This document shows positions 13,555-20,620 of a stretch of 22,276 nucleotides of DNA, one piece after another; position 1 is the first letter of the stretch; each line of letters begins with the position of its first letter. The notes under the pieces are model-generated. The model had not been told where the DNA came from and did not search any database. It worked only from the letters and a program-made list of their open reading frames with translations. Both the position numbers and the translations under genes were made by a program. The stretch is from Gp6-AA40 sp050742535. Its GTDB lineage: Bacteria; Acidobacteriota; Vicinamibacteria; Vicinamibacterales; UBA2999. The stretch spans positions 1 to 22,276 of the forward strand of contig JBOGIQ010000059.1 of assembly GCA_050742535.1 (NCBI GenBank). The letters are read 5' to 3'.

Positions 13555-14664
13555 CTAATAGCCCCTGCTGGCGCCGCCGCCACCCGATCCGCCGCCGCCA
13601 AAGCTGCTGGACCCGCCGCCCGACCCGCCGTTCGACGACCCGCCTGACGAGCCGCTCGACTCGATGCGCGGAAGAACCTTCGTGTACTCCCGACGGAAGG
13701 TGCAGAACGCGCACGTCTCGACGACGAGCGCGCTGCCTTCACTGGCCGTGGTCGCTGCGGCGAGGACCTTCTCGGTGGACGACCTGGTGCGGTTGTGGCA
13801 CTGCGTGCACTTGGAGTAACTGCTGAACCACTTCGGGTATCGCAGCGAGAAATGATGCCCACAGGACCGGCACTTCCACACATCGTAGTCAACGCTCTTG
13901 ATGCGCTCTTCTGCCTGCTGCCCCTCCTCGAGCAGCGCGTTGTCGTGCGACTCGTCGACGAGCGTCATCAGCGTCTGACATTGCGGGCAGCGGCGCCGGT
14001 GGCGCCGGCGCCAGGTCCGGAAGCCGACGATCGAGCCCACGACGCTGAGCGGAAGACCCGCAAGCAAGCCGATTACCGCAGCGATGCCGGGCCAGTCGCT
14101 CCCGTACGACTCGCTCCGCGGAGACGGGAGCTCCATCGGTTCGTCGCGCGCCGCGCTCAGCAGCGCATCGACGCCGGCAAGCAGACCCTCATCGAACTCC
14201 CCAGACTTGAACTTCGGGATCACGCGGGCATCGAGAATCGCCCCCACCTTGCCGTCGGGCAGTGCGCCCTCGAGCCCGTAGCCCACTTCCACGCGAACGC
14301 GGCGATCGCCGGTGGACCAGAGCAGCAGCAGCCCGTTGTCCTGGCGCGCTTTGCCGATCTTCCAAAGCTCGAAGAGCTCGACGGCAGCTTCCTCGATCGT
14401 CAGGCCGTCGAGCGAGCGGATCACGACAACCGCCATTTCGGCGCCGTTCGTACGTTCGAACTCGCCGATGGTGGAGTTGAGCCGGGCAATCGTGTCCGCG
14501 CGCAGCGCCCCGGGCATATCGGTCACCCACGTGCCGTCGCGGGTGCGCGGATTGGGGATACTGGCGAGCGGCTCGGCGCCGACGGCAGCGCTCACGAGGA
14601 AGATGAGCGCGGCCGTCTGGGCTACAGCCCGGCGAGCTCTAGTCTGCGACTGCTGCCTCGACAC
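13555..14664 (-). CDS. TPM-domain membrane protein with two predicted zinc ribbons
   Basis: 369 residues, GTG start at 14664. Signal peptide or anchor (AQTAALIFLVSAAVGA, about 15-30); TPM domain about 44-165 (VTDMPGALRADTIARLNSTI, AEMAVVVIRSLDG, ELWKIGKARQDNGLLLLWST, RVEVGYGLEGALPD, FDEGLLAGVDALL); one transmembrane helix about 193-213; then a cytoplasmic-side region with four CxxC pairs at 226/229, 265/268, 286/289 and 318/321. These fit two zinc ribbons. The Gly/Ser tail ending GGGGSGGGGASRGY is typical of the family. TPM proteins have been linked to membrane-protein quality control and phosphatase activity elsewhere; no specific substrate can be inferred here. The start overlaps the end of the upstream TIGR03435 gene by 26 bases, indicating translational coupling. 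The last codons lie 12 bases from the 9-mer array. Confidence 0.87.
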   Translation of the reverse strand: MSRQQSQTRARRAVAQTAALIFLVSAAVGAEPLASIPNPRTRDGTWVTDMPGALRADTIARLNSTIGEFERTNGAEMAVVVIRSLDGLTIEEAAVELFELWKIGKARQDNGLLLLWSTGDRRVRVEVGYGLEGALPDGKVGAILDARVIPKFKSGEFDEGLLAGVDALLSAARDEPMELPSPRSESYGSDWPGIAAVIGLLAGLPLSVVGSIVGFRTWRRRHRRRCPQCQTLMTLVDESHDNALLEEGQQAEERIKSVDYDVWKCRSCGHHFSLRYPKWFSSYSKCTQCHNRTRSSTEKVLAAATTASEGSALVVETCAFCTFRREYTKVLPRIESSGSSGGSSNGGSGGGSSSFGGGGSGGGGASRGY

Positions 14665-15568
14665 TCTCGATGATTACCACGTTCACGGGGCCACGGGTTG
14701 ACTCGAGCTTGAGCCCGAGTTGTTCGTTGAGCGCGGTCATCAGGGACGAGCCGTCGGCCTGCGGGATGTTCGCGGCAGCCGCCGGGACGGGCGCGCCCAT
14801 CTTCTTGGCCAGCGCCAGCACCATCTGTAGGTCCAGCTTCATCGCGAAGTCGTAGCGGCCAGTCAGTCCGGTCTTGTCGCGCACCGTACGGCCGGTCAGT
14901 ACCGACAGCTGCTCGACGAGCTGCTTCATCTCCTGCCCGTCACCGCGCATCACCAGGTTGAGCGGCCCGCCCGATGTATCAGTCGTGACCATACAGGGCC
15001 CGGGCTTCCCCACGAAGCTGGCCACATCGCCCTTCGCCAGCGCCGCGCCTTGCTGGGCGACGATCTCGTCGTTCGCGCACTCGGACTTCGACGGCTTCAT
15101 GTCGGGACCGAGGCGGCCGTCGCCGCGGGCGAGCACCAGGTCGTAGACGGGCAGCTCGCGCGTTTCCGTGTGCGTCTTCAGCTTGAAACGGTCGGCCAGC
15201 AGCGTCCGCAGCAGCTGCGGCAAGTCCTTCATCGCGATCGTCGCGGTGTTCGCCACGCGAGCGGTGATATCGTACTTCGCCGCCATCAGCGTCGGTGGCC
15301 CGTCGACGAGCTGTGCCTCCTGTTGCAGCTCATAGGCCACCATGATCAGCATCTGCAGCGGCGTATTCGTGGCCGTGAACCGGCCGCCCGGCTGCGGCAG
15401 CATCAGCGCGATCATGCTGAGCGGGTTGTTGGGATCAGGGTTCGGGTTGCTCGGCCTGACCGACGCGACCTCGAAGGCCGGAGCCGGCGGCGTCTGCGCG
15501 CCGAGATTCGGGGCAGCACCGAGAAGCAGGATCGTTGCAACGCTGAAGGCAAGAAATCGTTTCGTCAA
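14639..15568 (-). CDS. TIGR03435-family exported protein (copy 2), TTG start
   Basis: 309 residues. The start is TTG at 15568, supported by TTAGGAG ending six bases upstream and a signal peptide beginning there (TKRFLAFSVATILLLGAAPNLGAQ). Landmarks: FEVASVRPSN, GGRFTATNTPLQMLIMVAYE, LPQLLRTLLADRFKLKTHTE, LPVYDLVLARGDGRLGPDMK, DKTGLTGRYDFAMKLDLQM and EQLGLKLESTRGPVNVVIIE. It shares the same ordered motifs with the copy at 12667-13419 but has an extra segment around residues 145-200 containing two cysteines. Function of the family is unknown. It lies in an apparent ABC-transporter operon, 27 bases after permease A and overlapping the TPM gene, so a role in envelope stress or export is suggested only by context. 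Confidence 0.9.
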   Translation of the reverse strand: MTKRFLAFSVATILLLGAAPNLGAQTPPAPAFEVASVRPSNPNPDPNNPLSMIALMLPQPGGRFTATNTPLQMLIMVAYELQQEAQLVDGPPTLMAAKYDITARVANTATIAMKDLPQLLRTLLADRFKLKTHTETRELPVYDLVLARGDGRLGPDMKPSKSECANDEIVAQQGAALAKGDVASFVGKPGPCMVTTDTSGGPLNLVMRGDGQEMKQLVEQLSVLTGRTVRDKTGLTGRYDFAMKLDLQMVLALAKKMGAPVPAAAANIPQADGSSLMTALNEQLGLKLESTRGPVNVVIIESVEAAVAD

Positions 15569-15574
15569 GACAAG

Positions 15575-15607
15575 CTCCTAACTACGAACTACCAACTACC
15601 AACTACG
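15575..15607 (-). repeat. Heptamer array spanning the permease A stop codon and the next ribosome site
   Basis: On the minus strand the TAG stop (15598-15596) is followed by TTGGTAG, TTCGTAG and TTAGGAG. The last unit serves as the ribosome site of the TIGR03435 gene starting at 15568. The pattern also extends back into the coding sequence (CGTAGTTGG, encoding the final R-S-W). On the plus strand it reads as four units AACTACG, AACTACC, AACTACC, AACTACG (15580-15607). Confidence 0.8.
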
Positions 15608-17365
15608 CATTCGGCTATACGACCAGGGCGCCAGCACGCTGATGGTGAGCGGCAGCAACGCCGGCGACAGCATTCGGACAGCGTCCGCCGTCGGCATGTC
15701 GGCAAGCGACAGACCCGCCGCGCGCAACACCGTCAGCGATGCTGCCGCAACCGCCGTCCATAGAAAGACGACAACCGACGCCTGACGAACCGTCAGCAGC
15801 CGCTCCGCAAGGACGCTCCAGAAGATATAGACCGTGGCGAGCACAATCGCTGCCGCCGCCACCCAGGACGTCGCCCGCAGGATCGCGTCGAGTGGGATCT
15901 CGGGTCCGATCCCGGATTGTCCGGCGAGCGCCAGCAGGGCGAGGGCGAGACCATAGAGCAACAGCAGTGATCCCGCGATGTTCATGCGGCGGGAATAGCG
16001 CGTCCAGAGCGCTCCAAGCACGGCGAATGCCGCGACCCAGATGACGACACCGATCACCGCCACGACCACCAGTGAGAGCTGCTCGTATCCGGTCAACGCT
16101 GCGACTGCGTCGTTGAAGACAGACCGTTGACTGTTCAGAGGCACGCCGATCATCTGGATGAACACCGCGTCACCCAGCAGTGGCATCGATATCCATGCGC
16201 TGACAACGATGGCGATGAGCGCCGCCAGAACGCAGAACGACTTCACGAGTAGTTTGAGGGCGGCCAGCTGCGCGGCGCCGTGCGCCTGAATGGCCTCGAA
16301 TGCGCTGACGTACGTGCGTCCTTGTCTCCGGCGAATGCCGAAGGCATTTCCGCCGAGGCACAACATGACAAACAGTGAGAGCGGCGTAAAGAGCGGGGGC
16401 ATTGCTCGGACCCAGAAGCATTCCTCGATCGGGCAAGACACACCAGGGTCCGCATTCCACGCGGCATCGACGGGCCCGCTGACCGCCGATACCAGCAGAA
16501 TCACGCTCGCAAGCGCCACCCCGATCGTCAGCACCGGCAATCCGCTGGACTTCAGCTCCAACCACACTTGCGCCCGCGTTGCAGACGCGGTTGGACACGG
16601 GACGCGGAAGAGACCGACGAGCCACACCCACCATCCGTCGCCTGCAGTCCAGCTGACAACGCCGGCGAGGGCACGTGGGGCTGCGCTCAGCTCATCGCCG
16701 CGACGCTGCCGCGTCACCATGACGAGCGTGACGAAGAAAGAAGCCAGCACAATCAGTGCGATCCACGCGTAATCGGTGCGCGGGAAGTCGAACAGCGTCG
16801 GCCACAGACGCGGAGGCCAGTCGTAGCCGCCCGGGAGCTCCACTGCGGTAAGGCGCTCCACCGCGGTCGTCCAGGCGTATAGGGTGGCAACCGCCCACAC
16901 CAGCACCGAGATTCCCAGGTTGCGTGTCGACCAGCCCCCCGCCGCGTAGACCACGGTGAGCGCCGCCATCCACGCGCCAATGGGCAGCAGTGGGAAGGCA
17001 TAGCCCGAGGTAGCCCTCAGCAGAAGCGCCGACACGAGGTATATCGCCCACGACATGGCGGTGAGATACACCATCGGGGCACCGACGATGACCATCGTCC
17101 GAACCGGCCGGGTGTAATGGAGATAGAGCGGAAACCCGGGTCGATCGCCACTGAGCCTCGCAAGAGATAGCCAGGGCGCCCCGTGCGGCAGGACGAGGAG
17201 AGTCATGGCGAGGGCGGCGTATTCGTCGGCTGGCCCAACGGTAGCGCCCAGGGCCAGTGCGACGAGTCCCCCAACGATCCCGAAAGCCAGCTTCCAGGCG
17301 GCCTCGACGCGTGTCACCCGCCACGTCTCCCACAGAATCGCGATGACCGGTGAGCGCGTAGTCAT
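15596..17365 (-). CDS. ABC-2-like membrane permease A
   Basis: 589 residues from ATG at 17365; the longer frame to 17500 would overlap permease B and lacks support. The AGAGGA just before the ATG overlaps the previous stop. About 12 to 14 hydrophobic segments are visible, among them MVIVGAPMVYLTAMSWAIYL, TIGVALASVILLVSAV, VVVAVIGVVIWVAAFAVLGA and IAGSLLLLYGLALALLALAG. It is a tandem paralogue of permease B: shared blocks are SATRAQVWLELKSSGLPVLT, GNAFGIRRRQGRTYVSAFEA, a central loop, IGPEIPLDAILRAT and MLSPALLPLTISVLAPWS. It should form the membrane part of the exporter driven by the ATPase at 19157-20065. The substrate is unknown. Its last three residues (RSW) are repeat-derived. Confidence 0.85.
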   Translation of the reverse strand: MTTRSPVIAILWETWRVTRVEAAWKLAFGIVGGLVALALGATVGPADEYAALAMTLLVLPHGAPWLSLARLSGDRPGFPLYLHYTRPVRTMVIVGAPMVYLTAMSWAIYLVSALLLRATSGYAFPLLPIGAWMAALTVVYAAGGWSTRNLGISVLVWAVATLYAWTTAVERLTAVELPGGYDWPPRLWPTLFDFPRTDYAWIALIVLASFFVTLVMVTRQRRGDELSAAPRALAGVVSWTAGDGWWVWLVGLFRVPCPTASATRAQVWLELKSSGLPVLTIGVALASVILLVSAVSGPVDAAWNADPGVSCPIEECFWVRAMPPLFTPLSLFVMLCLGGNAFGIRRRQGRTYVSAFEAIQAHGAAQLAALKLLVKSFCVLAALIAIVVSAWISMPLLGDAVFIQMIGVPLNSQRSVFNDAVAALTGYEQLSLVVVAVIGVVIWVAAFAVLGALWTRYSRRMNIAGSLLLLYGLALALLALAGQSGIGPEIPLDAILRATSWVAAAAIVLATVYIFWSVLAERLLTVRQASVVVFLWTAVAAASLTVLRAAGLSLADMPTADAVRMLSPALLPLTISVLAPWSYSRMRSW

Positions 17366-17372
17366 GAGTCCT

Positions 17373-19109
17373 CTAGGCATGGCGAATCCGGCTGAGTGAC
17401 CACGGTGCCAGCACGCTGACGAGTAGCGGCAGAAGTGCCGGCGACAGCATCCAGGCGGCATCCGTCGTGGGCATTCCGGCGAGCGATACGCCGGTTGCAC
17501 CGAGCACCGTCACCCATGCCATTCCGAACGCCGCTGAAAAGAGAATGGCGCTCGACGCCTGTCGGAGCGTCAGCAACCGTTCCTCGAAGACATTCCAGGA
17601 GAGATAGCCCGTCGCAAGCACCATCGCCGCGGCCGCGAGCCACTTTGTCGCCTCGAGAACGGCGCTCAGCGGAATCTCCGGGCCGATCCCGCGTTCACCA
17701 GCCAGCGCCAGCAGACCGAGCGCGAGCGCGTAGATCAACAGCACCGATCCTGCGATCCGCTGGCGACGTTGATAGCGTGCCCGGATCGCTGCGTCCGCCG
17801 CGCGCCAGCCGACGAAGACAGCAACCGCGATGAGCGTGACGAATGCCAGCGCGAGCAGCTCGTACGCGTTCATCGCTCCGACGCCGCTCCTGATCGCGCG
17901 CATCCAGCCGCTCAAAGGCGCGCGGCTTTTTTCGATGAGCGTGTCGTTGTCCATTCCCTCGAGCACGTCGAACGGGATGACGGACGCGGATGTCCAGACG
18001 CTCGCGCCGACTGCCACGAGCGCGCCCAGCAGGCAGGCCGAGCGCACGAGCACCTTGAGGCCGGCCATTCGCGCGGTTCCGCACCCCTGGGTTGACTCGA
18101 AGGCGCTGGCGTACGTGCGTCCTTGTCTGGCACGGATGCCGAAGGCATTGCCCGCGAGGAGGATCAGCACGGCCGGCACGGAGAACACCGCCACGGCCAC
18201 CGCGATCGCCCGGGTGGCCGGCGCGGCGATGAATCCGGAGAGCACGAGATCGAGCCTGGTGGTTGCCACGAACAACAGCGGAATCACGATGGCTAGCGCC
18301 ACTCCGAGCGTCAGCACGGGCAATCCACTCGACCTCAGGTCGAACCACACTTGCGCCCGTGTCGCCGACGAGGTAGGACAGCGGAACTGAAACCGATCGA
18401 CGAGCCAACCCGGGAATCCCCCGACTGTAGCCCGTGGAGTAGCCGCTGGTGCACTGCCATGACGCTGGCGCGACACACCGACGACTGTCACGCCGAACGA
18501 CGCCGCGCTCATCGCGGCCATGAACGCGTAGTCGGCGGAGGAGAAGTCGAAAAGCGTCGGCCACCCTTGCCAGCGACGCGCGGCTATCGCACCAAGGGTC
18601 CCGATAGCCGCCGTCGACGCCAGCCACTGGACGGCCTTGCTTCGCGTCGCCCAGTCCGCGGCGTTGTAGGCCAGGTGAGCGGCCGCGATCGGCGCCGCGA
18701 CGGACAGCAGAGGAAACGGATAGTCGAGGGTCAATCGCAGGACGAGTGCCGATACCAGGTACACGGCCGCGCCCAACGTCGCCTGGAACACCATCGGGAC
18801 CCCGACGAGCACGGTCGTACGGATCGGACGGGTGTAGAGGAGATACAGCGGAAAGCCGGGCCGGTACCCATCCATCAATCGCCCGCCCTTGAGCTTTGCG
18901 ATCGCTACCCAGACCATGAAGTTCAGGCTGATGAGGACGAAGAGGGCGCCGCTCGCGCCGAAGTCTCTCCCTGCCTGGTTCGGCGCCGCGGCGGCGACCA
19001 CGACGAACACGCCAAGGCCCAGGACAACGCTCAGCGACAACCGCCCGGCGGCCTCGCCGCGTATCAGACGCCAGTTCTCCCACAGCATCGCGACGACGGG
19101 TGAGCTCAT
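17373..19109 (-). CDS. ABC-2-like membrane permease B
   Basis: 578 residues from ATG at 19109 (MSSPVVAMLWENWRLIRGEA), matching the N-terminus of permease A (SPVIAILWETWRVTRVEAAW). GGAG lies eight bases upstream; an in-frame ATG nine codons earlier (19136) is possible but less likely by homology. About 12 hydrophobic segments. Conserved blocks with permease A: SATRAQVWFDLRSSGLPVLT, GNAFGIRARQGRTYASAFES, IGPEIPLSAVLEATKWLAAA and MLSPALLPLLVSVLAPWS. The two permeases would allow a heteromeric transporter with the upstream ATPase. The gap to the ATPase gene is 47 bases and to permease A seven bases, so one transcript is likely. Confidence 0.86.
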   Translation of the reverse strand: MSSPVVAMLWENWRLIRGEAAGRLSLSVVLGLGVFVVVAAAAPNQAGRDFGASGALFVLISLNFMVWVAIAKLKGGRLMDGYRPGFPLYLLYTRPIRTTVLVGVPMVFQATLGAAVYLVSALVLRLTLDYPFPLLSVAAPIAAAHLAYNAADWATRSKAVQWLASTAAIGTLGAIAARRWQGWPTLFDFSSADYAFMAAMSAASFGVTVVGVSRQRHGSAPAATPRATVGGFPGWLVDRFQFRCPTSSATRAQVWFDLRSSGLPVLTLGVALAIVIPLLFVATTRLDLVLSGFIAAPATRAIAVAVAVFSVPAVLILLAGNAFGIRARQGRTYASAFESTQGCGTARMAGLKVLVRSACLLGALVAVGASVWTSASVIPFDVLEGMDNDTLIEKSRAPLSGWMRAIRSGVGAMNAYELLALAFVTLIAVAVFVGWRAADAAIRARYQRRQRIAGSVLLIYALALGLLALAGERGIGPEIPLSAVLEATKWLAAAAMVLATGYLSWNVFEERLLTLRQASSAILFSAAFGMAWVTVLGATGVSLAGMPTTDAAWMLSPALLPLLVSVLAPWSLSRIRHA

Positions 19110-19156
19110 GGCATCGGCTCCATACGCGCTCCGCACAGCATCTCCGCGCTCCGCTT

Positions 19157-20065
19157 TTACACAGCCTCCGCCGGCTGGCGCGTGCGGCCGGCGCGGGCCA
19201 GGAAGATCTCCTCGAGCGTAGCGTCGCGCGAGTCGACGACCTCGCCTCCGAGCGCGAGCAGCGAGTGATGGAACTGTTCGAGCGATCCGCTGTGCACAAC
19301 GCTCCAGGTGCGGCCACCGCCTTCCATTGCGAGCGCGCCGACGAGGACGGGCGGCTGTTCGAAGTGCTCCACGAACCGCACGCGGCTGCGCTGGTAGCCG
19401 CGCCGCACCTCGTCGAGCGGGCCGATCAGCGTCACGCGGCCGTTGTGGATCAGCGTCACGTGATCCGACATCCGCTCCACCTCTTCGAGCAGGTGCGACG
19501 AGAAGATGACGGTGCGTCCGTCGTCAGCGACGGTGCGGACGATGGCATCGAGGATGTCGCGGCGCACGACAGCGTCGAGGCCGGACGAAGGCTCGTCCAG
19601 AATCAGCAGCTCGGGACGATGGGCGACGGCGGCCACCAGGCCGGCCTGGGCGCGCATGCCCTTCGAGAGCTCCTTGATCTTCTTGGCCGGGTCCAGGCCG
19701 AACGTGTCGATCAACTCACGCGCGTACGCCACGTCCCATGTCGGATGGAAAGCGTGTGTGTAGGCCATCAGCTCGTCGATGCGCATCCACTCCGGCAGCT
19801 CGCGTTCCTCGGAGAGATAGCCGACGCGGCCCAGCACGCCGACCGGGTCGCGCACCGGGTCGAGGCCGAAGACGCGTACCGATCCGGTCGCGGCGCGCAG
19901 CAGCCCGAGCAGGTGCTTGATGAGCGTCGTCTTGCCGGCGCCGTTGGCGCCGACGAGTCCGTAGACTTGTCCCGCCGTGGCGTGGAACGACACTCCATCG
20001 AGCGCGCGCTTCGAACCGAACGATCGCGAGAGGTCGTTGACGTCGACAACTGTTGTCTGTCCCAT
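19157..20065 (-). CDS. ABC transporter ATP-binding protein
   Basis: 302 residues. Walker A is GANGAGKTT (39-47). The Q-loop region reads RVGYLSEERELPEWM, without the usual Gln. The signature is LSKGM in place of LSGGQ, Walker B is ELLILDEPSSGLD, and the H-loop is IFSSHLLEEVER. The LSKGM signature and the YLSEE(R)xLPxWM stretch are usual in exporter ATPases of the YtrB/YhaQ/EcsA sort, so I do not read them as defects. The C-terminal about 90 residues (from LIGPLDEVRRGYQRSRVRFV) form the extra domain common in this group. It should energise the two membrane proteins encoded downstream. GAGGAA before the ATG overlaps the end of the repressor gene, so translation is probably coupled. Confidence 0.95.
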   Translation of the reverse strand: MGQTTVVDVNDLSRSFGSKRALDGVSFHATAGQVYGLVGANGAGKTTLIKHLLGLLRAATGSVRVFGLDPVRDPVGVLGRVGYLSEERELPEWMRIDELMAYTHAFHPTWDVAYARELIDTFGLDPAKKIKELSKGMRAQAGLVAAVAHRPELLILDEPSSGLDAVVRRDILDAIVRTVADDGRTVIFSSHLLEEVERMSDHVTLIHNGRVTLIGPLDEVRRGYQRSRVRFVEHFEQPPVLVGALAMEGGGRTWSVVHSGSLEQFHHSLLALGGEVVDSRDATLEEIFLARAGRTRQPAEAV

Positions 20066-20075
20066 CTCTATTCCT

Positions 20076-20492
20076 CTACTTCTTCTTGACTTCTGCCGGT
20101 TCGTCGTCGGTCCCGGCGTCCATGGCCGCCTTACGCTCGTGCAGCATCCTGAGAATGTCGTCGCCGGTGAAGTTCAACTGATGCGCTTCGGCGAGCAGGG
20201 CGTCGATGCGCTGCTCGATGATGCGGCGCCGTTCGCGAAGCGCCAGCTGCGGACGCGCGTCCGAGACGAACGTGCCCGAGCCGCGGCGCTTGTGCACGAC
20301 TCCCGAGATCTCCAGCTCGCCATATGCCTTCACGATCGTGTTTGGGGTGACCTTCAGCTGCAGCGCCAGCGTCCGGATGGGCGGCAGCTCTTCGCCCGGC
20401 AGAAGCAGCCCTGACGCCACCAAGTACTTGACCTGGTTGACGATCTGTCGATAGATCGGCACGCCGTCGGTCAGGTTGATGGTGATGTCCAT
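20076..20492 (-). CDS. GntR-family transcriptional regulator, YtrA type
   Basis: 138 residues. The N-terminal winged helix (about 10-78) has the family signatures VPIYRQIVNQVKYLVASG, LLPGEELPPIRTLA, VTPNTIVKAYGELE and KRRGSGTFVS. The short helical C-terminus (LALRERRRIIEQRIDALLAE to the KKK end) and total length under 150 residues are typical of the YtrA subfamily, which has no ligand-binding domain and often controls an adjacent ABC transporter. Its position directly upstream of the ATPase (11 bases) supports an autoregulated operon. No good ribosome site is seen before the ATG at 20492 (TAGCGGTTTCCC). Known YtrA regulons in Firmicutes respond to cell-wall-active compounds; whether this one does is unknown. 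Confidence 0.93.
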   Translation of the reverse strand: MDITINLTDGVPIYRQIVNQVKYLVASGLLLPGEELPPIRTLALQLKVTPNTIVKAYGELEISGVVHKRRGSGTFVSDARPQLALRERRRIIEQRIDALLAEAHQLNFTGDDILRMLHERKAAMDAGTDDEPAEVKKK

Positions 20493-20521
20493 GGGAAACC
20501 GCTACTGTCCGGCGGCGTTCA

Positions 20522-20561
20522 AGTGTATGGGTATACTGATACAATTATCCGTGGCTGTCAA
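20522..20561 (-). promoter_or_regulatory. Putative promoter and YtrA-like operator of the ABC operon
   Basis: On the minus strand a perfect TTGACA lies at 20561-20556. An AT-rich stretch at about 20540-20530 (CAGTATACC) could hold the -10 box, at non-ideal match or spacing. Overlapping it on the plus strand is AGTGTA (20522-20527), 12 bases, TACAAT (20540-20545), with an inner perfect TGTAT/ATACA pair. I recall AGTGTA-N13-TACACT as the YtrA site in Bacillus subtilis, so this resembles a repressor site over the promoter. The binding is inferred. Confidence 0.6.
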
Positions 20562-20566
20562 GCCAC
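20551..20566. repeat. Perfect inverted repeat GTGGCT-GTCA-AGCCAC
   Basis: A 6-bp stem with a 4-base spacer overlaps the TTGACA of the putative operon promoter. Its place suggests an operator half-site pair or a chance small palindrome; no T-run follows, so terminator function is unlikely. Confidence 0.5.
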
Positions 20567-20604
20567 GAAAGTTGAATTCGGACGTGGGATTGATAGGAGG
20601 TGGC

Positions 20605-20620
20605 GGCTCCGTCAGGAGCC
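20605..20620. repeat. Perfect inverted repeat GGCTCC-GTCA-GGAGCC over a stop codon
   Basis: A 6-bp stem with loop GTCA. On the minus strand the TGA stop of the TPR gene (20614-20612) lies in the loop. The loop is the same as that of the hairpin at 20551-20566, 38 bases away. It may act as a 3' mRNA-end hairpin or be a small repeat that set the current stop. Confidence 0.55.

Noticed and set aside
13319..13714. Minus-strand frame with TQATQA and GCLGCL peptides
   Set aside because: The repeat peptides come only from the 9-bp array, and the frame overlaps two real genes in other frames.
17366..17500. N-terminal extension of permease A to 17500
   Set aside because: It overlaps the C-terminus of permease B, is Cys/Arg/Pro-rich, and the paralogue has no such extension.
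19650..19850. Defective ABC ATPase because of LSKGM and missing Q-loop Gln
   Set aside because: Both variants are usual in the YtrB/EcsA-like exporter group. Walker A, Walker B and the H-loop are intact.
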